From: Dendrocalamus latiflorus
Taxonomy: Eukaryota; Streptophyta; Magnoliopsida; Poales; Poaceae
DNA length: 64,000 nucleotides
Assembly (NCBI GenBank): GCA_017311315.1
Contig: CM029612.1
Coordinates: 53,216,200 to 53,280,199 of the forward strand
Direction of reading: 5' to 3'
A program made the translations under genes and the position numbers. The notes beneath the pieces were generated by a model. The model saw only the letters and a list, made by a program, of their open reading frames with translations, made no database searches and was not told the DNA's origin. Positions 1 through 13,433 of the stretch are shown here, piece after piece (position 1 is the stretch's first letter; each line of letters opens with the position of its first letter).

Positions 1-814
1 TATTTACAATATTAATTACCGGACTAATCCTTTCAAAATAAATAAATAACCGGGCCAGCATTTGTCCTCTATAGTGGCACTCCTTTTTGCAGCCTGTGGC
101 TCTGCGCTGTATCTGTATCTGCATTAGTATCGGTTGTTTCATTGGCCATGGTGCTGTTCGTGTTGCATTCATCCTCTGCTCAAAGTCAACTCCGCATTCT
201 TGCATATGCACACACACTAACCAGCGCGTAGGGTAGAATATACAGACAAGTTACTGATATTTCTAAATAAAGTTACCATTGATTTTGAATGAAGTTATTC
301 CTAAACCTTCACAGTGTTGAAAAGTTATCGCTGGTTCTACATGAAGTTACAATCGGTAGCGAGTGAAGTTACTGTCAATACTCACAGTACGTAGCCGGCG
401 GTAACTTTCTTCATAGCTGATGATAACTTTTTGAAGAACCGGTGATAAGTTGCTGGAGCGCAAAATTGCGCGTAGAATAGCGCTACATAATATTTTATAC
501 CTCTTTACCACTTTCAGTATACTTAAATACTAATTATAAGATACTCCAATGTGACTTGGTTAAAATTTTTTTTATCGAGGACATCCATTTATTTTTGCTA
601 TGTATCCTTTTTTTCACACATAAAAGGAATATATACATAAATCATGCTATATAAAAAAAAGTAGATTTTCATAAAAATTTTCATGGAACTTACTTTGGGG
701 TATATTATAATTATTATTAGAGTATGCTCAAATAGGTAAAAAGATATAACAACACCATTAAAGCGCTATACGAGAAGTGAGAGTATATACTCTCAGGAGT
801 ATGGAACCAATTCC

Positions 815-847
<33 letters not shown>

Positions 848-1079
848 TGTACGTATGTATGTGTGTGTGTGTATACGCGCTAACGAGCACGTGCGTGCAC
901 GCAGGTCGTAGGGCGCGCGCGACTTGGCTTGCTGTAGTGGTTCGTGCGTAACTGGGATCGGCAGTAACTTTTCATAGCATTGCAATGTGAAAGGTACTAC
1001 CAGACAAAGTAGGAGTTACTTCCACTGAAGTTTTTCCAATTTGCAAAACGTTATTAGCTTTCCCTCTTTAAATTACTTG
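1..1079. other. AT-rich intergenic DNA, no gene seen
   Basis: I see no coding region. The stretch is AT-rich and contains scattered short GTTAC/GTTATC words of the kind that also fill the repeats further right. A short microsatellite lies near 820-875. Confidence 0.6.
819..875. repeat. (GTAT)n / (GT)n microsatellite
   Basis: About eleven GTAT tetramers, one of them changed by a C, run into a short GT tract. The small open frame overlapping it on the minus strand is only translated repeat. Confidence 0.9.
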
Positions 1080-2197
1080 TCATGAAACATTAAGTTATTG
1101 CCACCTGCATATAAAGTTATCATCTATAATTCATGAAGTTATTTACACTGATAAAGTTACTATATCATGCATACAAGTTATCATCTACAATTCATGAAGT
1201 TACTTACAGTAAAACTGCTTTCTATCATGTCAAGAAGATAATGGTTCATCATACTTACAAATCTAATTTCACTAATTATCACACCGCGAAATTCATCGGC
1301 AAGCATTTTTTGTGCAAACTTTGGATCATAACAATTCTTCCTAGAAAACTCTTCGATGTTCACCAACCACTGCATATTACAAACATATATTACAAATGAT
1401 ACGTAAAAGTCAAGAACACACTTGGATGTATAGGTTGTAGGTTTAAAGAGATACGAACAATGAGATCCTATGACAAGAATAACCTATAATCAGGTACTTT
1501 AGGCCTAATGGTGGCGTCATCGTGTTTGAGGCAATCAATAAAGAATGACACAAACATGCCATCCATCATCACACCACCTGAAAATGAATTTATAAGATCA
1601 ACACCCATGGCAGATACAGTAGCAGACAATGTCTTTAGTAGGATCTCCCTAAAAATTCAAATGCAATTTGGCATAAAATTAGGGCAGTATAGAAAGAGAA
1701 AAAGAAAATTGAAAGTTAAATGAATAAGTCGCCCTAGTATGCTTTCAAGTTTTTATCATTCAGTACAAGTTTCCTGATGGCCTTCGCCTTCACAATGTTG
1801 ATCGGCGGATGGGTGAAGCGACACTTGAAAGGAGATACAAATTTAGTAGGTGCCTTTACCATCCTTGTGCCTCCCCTAATAGGTTTAGTGGCCTCCGTAT
1901 ACGCATATGCCTCAGCCTCGCCCATCTTACCATGGAAGCACAAGTTACTGGCCTAACATTGCTTACATGCAATGGATGCACCAAAGTTGTACATGACATA
2001 TTTTTTACAACTGTTGGTGTGGCCAAAAAATTACCAGGGATACAACCCAAAAGTTACTAATGACCATGAAGATAAATGAGCTCAATGAAAATAAAAGTTA
2101 CTAAACATGTAATGAGTAGCTACTAAGCAAATGGGTAAAATTTACTAAGGATGCAATGGACAATATATACTACGTACCGCTGTTGTTGCGATATGGA
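1080..2197. repeat. 1.1 kb direct repeat, copy 1
   Basis: This segment is repeated almost collinearly at 3657-4755 in the same orientation. Shared landmarks include CACCTGCATATAAAGTTATC near the left edge and GACAATATATACTACGTAC near the right edge. Similarity stops after ATATGGA here and ACATGGA in copy 2. The pair could be a segmental duplication, or the long terminal repeats of a degraded non-autonomous element with a roughly 1.46 kb interior. I could not find TG...CA ends or a target duplication. Minus-strand frames inside it (1734-1943 and others) read as eroded coding sequence of unrecognised type. Confidence 0.85.
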
Positions 2198-2270
2198 CCA
2201 TCGTAAACAAAGTTAGTGCCAACCTGTTGCATCGGTTGTCACGTAACAAGGAATGCAAGAGTAATCAAAA

Positions 2271-2695
2271 ACTTCTACGACTGCTAGAGTACTATGAGTA
2301 AATGACTGCTACAATACTCGATTACTACTGTGCTCTGAATCTTTGACTGCTACAGTGCTCTTAACTCATGACTGCTATAGTACTCTTAACTCACGACTTC
2401 TACAGTACTCAACCGCTACAGTGCTCTTAACTCACAACTGCTACAGTGCTCTGACTCTTCAACTGCCGCAGTCTCAATTGCTACAGTACTCTGAATCTTC
2501 AAGTGCTACAATGCTCTTATCTTGCGAGTACTATAGTACTAAGCTGCTACAGTACTAATAACTCGAGAGTGCTACAGTACTCCTGGCTCATGACTGCTAC
2601 AGTGCTCTTGCTCATGACTGCTACAATACTCTGTTTCTTCGACTGCTATAGTACTCTAAGTCTTCGGCTGCTACAGTACTCGACACACACGACTG
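2271..2695. repeat. CTGCTACAGTACTC minisatellite
   Basis: A degenerate tandem array with a variable period of about 17-25 bp and a core of GACTGCTACAGTACTC or its TGCTCT variants. More than fifteen copies of CTACAGT or CTATAGT are visible. The short plus-strand open frames here are repeat translation and not genes. It lies between the two copies of the 1.1 kb direct repeat. Confidence 0.85.
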
Positions 2696-3656
2696 GTCGA
2701 GAACTCACACCATTCAACTCACTCACAAGAGCGCTTTGTGAGTAACTTTATGAAATACAGATGACAACTTACTGTGCAAATGATAACTTACCATATAGAT
2801 GATAATTTCATTACTTATAGATGATAACTTCATGAGTAACCGAAAGTAACTTTGCATCATATATAAGAGGTGGCAATCTGCTTATAATTGGCTGCAATCT
2901 ATAGTTATAGTACATATTAGACATGAGCAAACTTCATGATTATAACCGTGGCAACGCTCTTAAATAATTATCCGTGCCACAATATAGATACCACTAATAT
3001 TAATTCCAAATATCAATCATGTGTCAAGGGTTCCATCTCAACAGACGTAACGGTTGGTCTGAACCTCTCAAGGATGTTAGGGAGAGGCTTGGCAGATTCT
3101 TGCGGTGAAACAACATGTAGAAGAGGAGTTCTACTCTGTACTCATTGCCCTTCTCCTACAACACAAATGTTTCACATACATTAGCTATCAACTAGAGAGC
3201 ACTACGTTCATGGGTGAAACATAAAAGGAGGATGTTACAAACTGCTTCAATATTAGTCCATACGATGGTAGTATTGCCATCAAAGAAATCAAGGAATTTC
3301 ATTATGAAGAAGGCACAATCATTTGAAAGCTTTTGTCTTGCATTGTTGAAATAGGTCCGTCTCTGGCTCTGAAACTTGGCAAACTTACCTCATGTCATTG
3401 CTCTGAAAGCTGTGCTCAAATGTCTTTGGACTTTATTGCCAACATCCCGATGATGCATCTTAGGGCTTGTTTCACCACGGTCTAGCGAATCAAGCACATC
3501 AATGTGGTTGTTCTTCACATTGACACAATACAGAGAAAAGTGTTGGGCGTGTAATAGAATGAAGAATACCTACACATAATACAGAAGGAATGTCAACCAT
3601 GTCACATGGGCCTTGTACTGAAAAGATATTGCATGCAGCATACAAGGTTATTCACC

Positions 3657-4755
3657 ATGAAAAAGTTACTATCACCTGCATATAAAGTTATCATCTATAA
3701 TTCATGAAGTTATTTACACTGATAAAGTTACTATATCATGCATACAAGTTATCATCTACTTACAGTAAAACTGCTTTCTATCATGTCAAGAAGATAATGG
3801 TTCATCGTACTTACAAATCTAGTTTCACTGATTATCACTTACAAATCTAGTTTCACTAATTATCACGCCACGAAGTTCATTGGCAAGCATTTTTGTGCAA
3901 ACTTTGGATCATAACAAATCTTCCTAGAAAACTCTTCGATGTTCACCAACCACTGCATATTACAAACAAATATTACAAATGATACGTAATGGTCAAGAAC
4001 ACACTTGGATGTATAGGTTGTAGGTTTAAAGAGATACGAATAACGAGATCCTATGACAAGAATAACCTATAATCAGATACTTCAGGCCTAATGGTGGCGT
4101 CATCGTGTTTGAGGCAATCAATAAAGAATGACACAAACATGTCATCCATCATCACACCACCTGAAAATGAATTTATACAGTAGCAGACAATGTCTTTAGT
4201 AGGATCTCCCTAAAAATTCAAATGCAATTTGGCATAAAATTAGGGCATATAGAAAGAGAAAAAGAAAATTGAAAGTTAAATGAATAAGTCACCCTATTAC
4301 GCTTTCAAGCTTTTATCATTCAGTACAAGTTTCCTAACGGCCTTCACCTTCACAATGTTGATCGGCGGATGGGTGAAGTGACACTTGAAAGGAGATACAA
4401 ATTTAGTAGGCCTTTACCATCCTTGTGCCTCTCCTAACAGGTTTAGAGGCCTCCGTATACGCATATGCCTTAGCCTTGCCCATCTAACCTTGGAAGCACA
4501 AGTTATTGGCCTAACATTGCTTACACGCCATGGATGCACCAAAGTTGTACATGACATATTTTTTACAACTGTTGGTGCGGCCAAAAAATTACCAGGGATA
4601 CAACCCAAAAATTGCTAATGATTATGAAGATAAATGAGCTCAATGAAAATGAATGTTACTAAACATGTAATGAGTGGTTACTAAGCAAATGGGTAAAATT
4701 TACTAAGGATGCAATGGACAATATATACTACGTACTGTTGTTGTTGTGACATGGA
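3657..4755. repeat. 1.1 kb direct repeat, copy 2
   Basis: Second copy of 1080-2197. It lacks a short AATTCATGAAGTTAC-type stretch near 3758 and carries its own tandem duplication of about 27 bp, with ACAAATCTAGTTTCACT seen twice between 3820 and 3865. The internal frames at 4385-4618 and 1809-2060 are the same shadow reading in the two copies. Confidence 0.85.
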
Positions 4756-5753
4756 AGTTGGCGGTGACTATCTTCGGGGGCACGCCTAACAGGGCTTCCT
4801 CATCTATTTCTGCTATCAACTGATCAATCATTTCCATGTTATCACGAATCATAGCAAACAATAGATTGTAAATACCATATCTGTAGTTTCATAAATATAA
4901 ATGAGATTTGGAGGCCAGCAAAACAACCTGCCCTGCTCATCTTCAAGCGGCAATGGTGTGTGCGTGTGTGTGCGCGCGTGCGCGTGTAGATATACTAATC
5001 AGTGGCTACGTGTAGAATAAGCACGCGACCCCCTAGCGACGTGACCCAATTAGCCAATCACGCCACCCCTCTTTCAATCGACCCAACACATGAAGTTATC
5101 ATCTACAATTCTTGAAGTTACTTACAGTTATCACATGCATTACCTGCACCCCTAGGTCCCAAGCTGTCCCGTGTGCTATTTGTTCTGGGATTTAGTGCGG
5201 TATAGAAACTGAACGGGTTTTAAGCCCACCGAAAATCTCTCTTCTCCATCCTCCAATTTTATCTCTACCCATCTCTCCATCCCTCTCGCTTCCATGCCTC
5301 CCTAATCCAGTGACCTCACTGCCTCATCATTGGCCGCATGTCCTAATCTGGTATCTTCGCTCATCGCCGTCGATCAAGCGCTGTCGCTCGTCCCTTCAGC
5401 CACACACCGTCAGTCGTCACCGTTGACCTCACCCGGCCGTACCTAGGGTTAGCTATTTGGTTAGATGTTCCTTATATTCTGGCTATATTGCGGCTCATTC
5501 GTTATTATGATGTTGTTCCTGTATTTTATACCTAATCCCCATTATCACTGTAAAATTCTATTTTAGGAGAGCAAATGAAGATTACGGGGAAGGCACCATC
5601 CAAGGTAAGCAAAATTACAATTGCGGATATCCAGAGTGCTTTGGAGATCACTCTTGACCCTACCCAACAGAACCCACCATTGTGAAATCCGTCAGAAGTG
5701 TCGTGGTGGTAGAAGTGCCATGGTCGAGCAACCGTGGTCGAAGTGATGTGGTT
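4756..5753. other. Intergenic, no gene recognised
   Basis: This holds a short GTGTGCGCGC-type alternating purine/pyrimidine tract near 4955-4988 and C-rich plain sequence near 5220-5440. No open frame of useful length and no recognisable gene was found. Confidence 0.5.
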
Positions 5754-6735
5754 AAAGTTACTTTCAATATCTCATAAAGTTATTATCTATAAGTAATAAA
5801 GTTATCATCTATAGGTAATGGAGTTATCATCTATATGGTAAGTTATCATCCGCACGGTGTGCCAAGTACTCTTGTGTTTGAGTATAGCAACCGGTCGGCA
5901 GTCGGTAGCTACAATGCCTGATTGATAGTTGGAACTACAGTAATCAATCGGTAGTTGTAAGCTATAGTAGTAGATGTACTCGTTAGTCGAGTAGCAGCCG
6001 TGGTCGAAGTGCCGTGTAGTAGCAGCCGTGGTCAAAGTTACTTTCGTTATCTCATGAAGTTATCATCTATAAGTAATAAAGTTATCATCTATAAGTAATA
6101 AAGTTATCATCTATATGGTAAGTTATCATCCGCACAATGTATCGAGTACTTTTATGTTTGAGTATAGTAATTGGTTAGTAGTTGGAGGTACAGTAACCGA
6201 TCGATAGTTGGTAGTTACAGTAACCGGTCAATAGTCAGAACTACAGTAACCGGTCGGTAGTTATAAGCTACAATAGAAAATATATTCATTAGTCGAGTAG
6301 CAGCCGTGGTCGAGCAGCTGTGGTCGAGCAACCATGGTCAAAGTTACTTTCGGTAACTCATGAAGTTATCATATATAAGTAATGAAGTTATCATTTATAA
6401 GTAATGAAGTTATATCATCATCTACAAGTAATGAAGTTATCATTTATATGGTAAGTTATTATTTGCACAGTGTGTCGAGTACTCTTGTGTTCGAGTACAG
6501 TAACCTGTTGGTAGTCAGAGCTACAGTAACCGGTAAGTAGTTGGAGGTACAGTAACTGGTCAGTAGTCGGTAGCTACAGTAACCGATCGGTAGTTGTAAG
6601 CTACATTGGTAGATGTACTCGTTAGTTGAGTAGCAGCCGTGGTTGAAATGCCGTGGTTTAGCAACTGTGGTCAAAGTGCCGTAGTCAAAGTTACTTTTGG
6701 TAACTCACGAAGTTATCATTTATAAGTAATAGAGT
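5754..6735. repeat. Tandem repeat of about 300 bp, three units plus a partial
   Basis: Units start at TCAAAGTTACTTTCGGTAA-like points near 5754, 6036, 6340 and 6687, giving spacings of about 282, 304 and 347 bp. Each unit holds GAAGTTATCATCTATAAG repeats, then GTCGAGTACTCTTGTGTTTG, then GTAACCGGTCGGTAGT repeats, and ends in CAGCCGTGGTCGAA-type motifs. No coding content is apparent. The CCGTGGTCGAA motif recurs in other arrays of this window. Confidence 0.85.
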
Positions 6736-8390
6736 TATCATCTATACTATCCTTCTTTATCCTCGAACATCTCTTGTTGTGTGGTTACCAACGGAGCACT
6801 TGCTTCTTCGTCGACCGCCATTTCTCCCGAAGGCATTCGTCACATCAGTACAAGTAACTCTATCTTTGTATGAAAGTTACCGCTGACGATACGTAATCAA
6901 TAGTTCTAACCGAAAGAAACGTGTCTCAATCAACCTATGATTCGTAATCCCGAAATTATAGATATGAAAACTTGGATGGAGCACAACGAAATTGCATGCG
7001 CATATATATGATAGCGTGCCCGTATATCTATGATGTATGTATGTATGCTAAGCATGATTTTCCTATATGTTAGTATTTTCTCGAGCATTGTTAAACTTTT
7101 CGTATTCAGTACTAGCCACTAGAGGTCTCTGAACGACGTAACAATAACATACTAATACTAACATGACAAAGCTGGCGACAAGATTTAAACCAGTATCACA
7201 GCACAGGTAAATGAAACCTTTGATCTGACAAGTTTGGCTAACAAAATTACACTCGGATGCCTCATTTTTCTTCTTGGATCGACAAAAAAACATATGCAAA
7301 AATTTAACTTATTTGACCAATTTAGCAATGCCACACCGACGGTCAAAGAACAGGAACAGAATATAGCGATATAAATGAATTATTTGGTCAAGGATCGATG
7401 TGCCTTTCCTACATTCTGTCAAACCACAATCAGAACAAGTTAACAGAGGGAATGAACAAGTAATCACCTTTTTTGCCTTTTTTTAAGAGAATCTTAGGTG
7501 AACATTTGCCATGACTAACTGCCTGGACATCACTGATAATGATCACTAAAAACAATTCCATTGTATAATGTGCTCTAGAGTTTCTTGATTTCCCAATAAT
7601 GAGCATGCTGTTGAGGAAGTCAAACCTTTTTGAAGAAGGTCAAACTGTTCTGCACAAATAGAAGGCCAAACTATTAACATGGTGTACAAAAAGAAAAGGA
7701 GAAAAAGATGGAAGGAACCGCCGAATAGCAAGCTGGCCATTGAGTAATAAGAATGATAGAAACTCTAAAGTTAAAGTCAACATTAGAACTTGCAAAACTT
7801 TCTTTTTGGGGAATGGTTTGATTTCATGCTGCACCACTGAATTGTATATAGTGAACTACAAAAAAAAATTGCATCTAGTTGTATGAGCCATTGAACCTCT
7901 ATTTATTGGGCCCTAATGCTTTTACACGTACTACATACATTTAGACAATATTAGTAGTTAGGTAGTGCAAATATTTATAAGATTAGACTTCGCAAAGTAA
8001 TTAGCACCTAGAAACCAAAACCAGTCCATGGTATTATCATTTGCTAAAACATTTTGTACATATGATAAGTTCACAACCACTTGGGTAGTGTTTTTTCCCC
8101 TTTCTTTTGCTTTTTGTTGAAAAGTGATGATGATATTTGTTGATGACTTGTTGAAAAATGGTTTAAATGATTTGCATATTTCCTTTTCATGCAACAGTGA
8201 GCCAATCATGAGTGGCTCCACTTCTTATCCATTCATTTTTATTAGTGTAGGACTAATGTTGACAATAAAAGGAGGGGGGGCTGATTCCCAAAATCTTTTC
8301 TCCTAAAGGTATTCAAAATCTTTACTAAAGTAACTATGATAGTCATCAAGTTCAGATCACACCAATTAGACTAAGCAAAACAAAGCTAGA
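6736..8390. other. Intergenic, no gene recognised
   Basis: AT-rich sequence with only short open frames (longest about 87 codons, minus strand). None resembles a known protein and no convincing splice structure is seen. Confidence 0.5.
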
Positions 8391-10270
8391 GACAAAAGCC
8401 AACAAAATCAGTAGTCTACTGCACAGGGCCGGTCAGACCGCCATTGAAGGGCCGACAGATCGCATGCTTGCGAGTAGTCTGACCAGTCCCCTATTCCTAG
8501 ACTTCAAAACCTCTCGGGTCAAAAGCTCAAATATCAAGAACTTGCCTGAATCTCATCCAAATATTTTCAAATTTTGCATGAACTTGTTCACCGTAATATG
8601 AACCTAAACCAATCAAGAATCACAAAGCTCTTGGGCTCAGTTCACTAATTTGAGAAAAATCAAATCTAGGTCATAAGAACACCCAAAACCCTAAAATCCA
8701 AATTAGATCTTACTCAAGGAGTTTGTAATCAAGAAGATGATCCAAATCTACTGCTACATGTGATAACAAGCTAATCTAGGTAAGGATTTGGGCTAAAACT
8801 ATCTTGATCATGAAAACCTAAATTAGAGTCAAGAACAAGCAAAAACGGTCTTAATATCAAATCTTGCTATGGAAGTGATCTAGGTGAGCAATGAGTGCTC
8901 AACAAGGATCTCCTAGTACCTCTTACTCATCATAGGTCACAGCAATAAGAGGGAGCTTGGGAGAGAAGAAATCATATCTAGAATACAAGATACAAGCGAA
9001 GCTCAAGACATGAACGATCTTTGATTACCACATAGAGAGGAATGATTACAACATTATAGAGGCTACAAATTGCTCCCCAAGCACCACCTTTTCCTCTCCA
9101 ACTCTCTCTTTTAAACCATGGAAGTAGCCAAGATGGAAAAGCAAAAACCTCAACCCTCAAATTCTTAGATCGACCACCTCCTCTCCTCCTTTAATAACCA
9201 GCAAGAACCATAATGGATCCAACCCATTAAGACACCGGGGAAACCCGTCAACCCCACTAACACAGGTTTATACACTCAAGCACGCTTCTCAAAGCATTTA
9301 TAAGACTCAACCCTCTAACACATTAGCGATTGATTTACTTAGAAATTCCAGCTTTCTTTGACTTAAACCACTTCTCCTTTGCACCTCCCCACGCTACAGT
9401 TTTGATCAAGGTACCAACTTGATATTTGGTCAACTACTAAAATACCCTTGACAAAACTTTCAGGCACCTTCCCTTGACTCCGTCTTCACCTTCACCTCAA
9501 AGCATCTCCACATGCTTTGACACGTAGCCCATAGTGCTCAATAACTAGTCATCACTTCTTCATGTATTCGATCTCCCCCAAACCATGCCTATGTGCATCT
9601 GCCTCGTTACTTGGTGCACCACATGCATCAACTCATCTCTTCATGATCTTTGTCTTCTCTATGCTTCCCGTTTGAACCACGTAGTCTCACACAGACTTAC
9701 ACGATCGCCTTGACCTTAGCTCCTCGTCTAGTCCCAATCACTTGCCGTTGACCACTAACGTTCTCTAAGCCACCTGCACATCCAAAAATCAAGCAACCAT
9801 CTCGAGCACATGTTCCATATCCTTAACTCATGTTAGTCAAAACAATACATCATGCAACACAACACAACCAAGCACCGGCACCCATGTTGTGCTCACACTC
9901 AAACCACCTCAAACCACCCATCACTGTTTTCTAGACACTGCCATCAGTCCAACCGCACTCCCCATTGTAGTCTAACCAGCTCACTGGTGTGACCGCATCT
10001 CTAATGCCGGTCACACCACCTAGACGCCTTCGGTCTGACCGCCAACCAACGGCCGCTCATACCGCACGTGCCCAACTCCAAAACATGCTCTTTAGAAAAA
10101 AGCAGTCGTCAACTAGAAATTAGCCATACCGCCTCGACGGTTAGACCGCCACCCAACATCCGGTCACATCGTATCACTGGTTAGACCGCCGTTCACAAAC
10201 CAGCTTGACCGCTTCCTCCCAGCGATCCAACTGGTCCCACTGACTGGTCCGACCGGGTACACTAACAACA
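8391..10270 (+). repeat. Relic of a dispersed GGTCAGACCG-rich retroelement-like family
   Basis: GGTCAGACCG and its variants recur at 8431-8440 and many times at 9950-10255. The stretch from about 9360 to 9780 resembles 17,340-17,750 in word order, including CTCTCCCAAGCACC-like words, the 'AAATACC...TTGAC' block and 'GTTGACCACTAACG' versus 'GTTAACCATAGTTGAC'. No reverse transcriptase or integrase frame is visible, so the class is an inference; it could be LTR or untranslated sequence. Confidence 0.5.
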
Positions 10271-13200
10271 ACTTTGAAATTGTATTTTCTAAAACTTTTG
10301 TGAAATTCAAATTCAACTCAATCCAAGTACCAATTGTTCATCACAACTATATTCTGGACCTTCACATGATCTCTCAATAAGTTTTTGTTTGAGTTGTTGC
10401 AAGAATTCAGTAGGCATGCAAGAAAAATATAGCTGACGTCAACTTTTGACCATAGTCCACTAGTCACTAGTAACCTGCGTTAACAATCTAAGGTGTATAA
10501 GCCACCTTGCATATGTCTTAATTATTGTCTTTTGTAGTTGTAATCATGGTAGTTGTGTTTTCTAAAATTATTTTTCAATTGTGATATTAACCATGGCTGC
10601 TACGGTTCTTCTAAACTTTGACCCTTGCGAAAGTCTAAACTAGCCCTGGAAAAATCCAAGAAGAACCTTTGGACAAATTAACCATGGCTGTCCACATCCA
10701 GTAGAATAGCTATTATTTTCTTAGGGCAGGGCTGAATGCGTGCCACGGCAAGGCCAAAAGGATGTTAAACATTTGCACTTATTCTACTACACTAGTTGTA
10801 GGAATTGCTGAGGTGAGGACACTGTTAGTTTTAATTAGTACTCTCCATACTTGAGGACCACACATGACCAAAGTGGAGAATGGACACATGACCAAAGTGG
10901 AGATTGGAAAACAAATGCATGTATATATATATATAGATGATCCAAGGACATGAAATACAAACTAGAAATCCATGGCTCTCCATTATAAGCTATTCTTAAT
11001 TAGGATGTCTGCCACCCTTGCAAACCTCTAAGCATGAGCCCTGTGGCCCCCCTAATCTTGGTTTAAAGCAATGGTCAAAAGGAATTCCCTTACCTATATT
11101 GATCCTTTTTGTTTTCTATTGAGGGTGACATTAGCATTTGTCTCTTCCTTTTGGTTTTGTTTATGCACATGTAATAGCTTAGCTAGGGCCACTCGTGATC
11201 ATTAGATGATTAGAGTGTGTTTTATATTGGCATATATAGGAGGGTTCAAGGACCTCTAGCCTTAAGGTAATAGGGTAGTTAGTACAAGCATGCACTTGGC
11301 AAAATGATATCTAATTCCAAGTTGGTAATTAACTTGCTTAAACTGAAATGCATCATTGTGCTTGAACTTAGCCAAGAGTGCCTATAAGGAAAGTTGGTCA
11401 TCACTAGGGACAACGAAGTAGTAGCCTAGTAGGGCAGTCCCACAATATGCACTAAACCTACTTCTTGAGCCTTTTCCTTATGTGAATTGTAACCTGTAGT
11501 GATGGCGCTGCAAAATGCAAATGCAACCAAATTAACGATGTTAATTATGCTTCAACCGTCGTCGCATCTGATATCATCATACCGTACGTCTGCATTATTC
11601 ATTTGCATGTAATTTCTATGCGGCATCTTCTTCACACAAAAAAAAGGCAGGAAAGAATGTGCATCCAAGGTTGGTTTTTCTGTCATTTCACATAAACTAA
11701 TCCTTGGCTGCCAATAACGACAATATGTAACGACAAATAGGTTAATCGCTAACACGATGCAAAGTGGAGAGGCGTCGAGCTCATCCTCTGAGCTTAATAG
11801 GTCATTATGCTACTAACCTTAGCCTTTCCTTGCTGTGGCTTATGACTTTTCACTGTAGCTGATAGCTTTTGTTCTTAACACGAGCGTTTGTATGAATGAA
11901 TCGAGTGTCGATAAGCCATTTCGAAAAAAAAAACTGTCCGATAAACCGCTACGAAACAATGACGAAGAAGCCATCTAGTTTGTTTGTTTGAAAAAAGGTA
12001 TAAAGCATAAGCTGAAAAGACCTGCATCTATACGTTGGTGCCTAGCTACCGGTTAAGATCCATGATTAGCAAACTATAGGCTACCTGCTCCTTTGTGACG
12101 GCCAGCCTTTCTGATTCGATCCCAGAGCAGGCCAGCAAACTTGTATCAAAGAGATGTATATGCCTCATTTTGCTAGCCTACTGCCCTACTCTCGGGAAGA
12201 AAACTGGCATTGAATTTCTCGTAAAATACAATGCGTTAATTTGTCGTCTAAGGATGATATGAACCGTCCGATTCGTCAATATGTCGTCCAGACCGATGAT
12301 ATATTCTCACTGTGGTGGCTGAAGATCGCAATTCAGTTTCTTCTGAAGATTTTACACTTGGGATGATCTCATAGGGCACACAAGGAATACCCTTTGGCTA
12401 AAGCCAGGAGCACACTGAATTCAAGGATTCTTAGTAGCATTCACCACTTGGAACTATCTTCAATCTTTCATATTTAAATAAATAAAACAAGATTGAACAA
12501 TTGCCCGCTTTGAAGCGAGTTTCTGGTTCCGCCACTAGTCACTCTAACCCTAGTGTCTAAAGATATATATGCTATGCCGCGATATAATTGAAAATAGAGC
12601 TGCAAGTGATGATATAAAGCATAGGTGATTCTACTTCCTTTTTATAGTTGTGCCCAGAGTATCAGGCTATTTTCTAGTGTTTTGGAGGAGAATTTTGCAG
12701 TTACCTATCGTTTTCAGACATGTCAAGCCTTGATGTGATTGTCACACATGTGTAAAGGCGAAATGAGACGAAGGCTACAAGACATATCGAGGGCGTTGAT
12801 TAGGGATCACAGAAAGTGATTAGGAACTAACTTGGCTCGCTTGCTTGGACGAGGAGGATTTTTGGGGATTTAGTTTAAACTAAAATAAATCCAAACTAAC
12901 TAAACCCTGACCTTGTGAGACCTCGAAGAGGCAGGGTTATTAGCATTCTTTTTGTGATTCCTTTTTACCTTTCTGCAGAAGGAACATAAATAATAAATAT
13001 ACTTACAAAGACTCCATACTTGAACACAATTTCTCGGTAATTAAATATATTATGTATAAATGTCATCTAACTAACTATACTCTTCAAGAACAGATGAAGA
13101 TCGACTTTAGTTACCTCTGGAATCCATACTCCCGTACCCGTATCACCTTCAGATGTAGATAGTCATTTTTGGATTCTGGTATTGTCCAATTGGAATGCCG

Positions 13201-13430
13201 GACGAACCAAATCTACAAGCCTTTGTCTTCCACTGACAATGCGACAAGCCTTTGGAATGCGGCATTATTAACAGAAGTAAAACGACAAAACCTGAACTAT
13301 CATTTCGTTGTTTCAAGTAATTAATTTCTCTGCCGAAGTATGAGTATATTGTTCACATTTCCTAACAACTCAACTTTTTGAATGGACTATTTTATACATG
13401 AAACTCAATATGGTGTTAAAGCTAGATGTC
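10271..13430. other. Intergenic, no gene recognised
   Basis: About 3 kb without a supportable gene. It includes a short TATATATATATAGA run near 10,923 and one copy of a small dispersed repeat (11,820-12,030, listed separately). Open frames are all under 70 codons. Confidence 0.5.
11820..12030 (+). repeat. Small dispersed repeat, copy 1
   Basis: Shares the block GTTCTTAACACGAGCGTTTG, then GAATGAATCGAGTGTCGATAAG..., then GATAAACCGCTACGAAACAA with 18,640-18,840, and in reverse complement with 34,650-34,812. Probably a MITE or its remains; the ends are not defined. Confidence 0.6.
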
Positions 13431-13433
13431 TTA

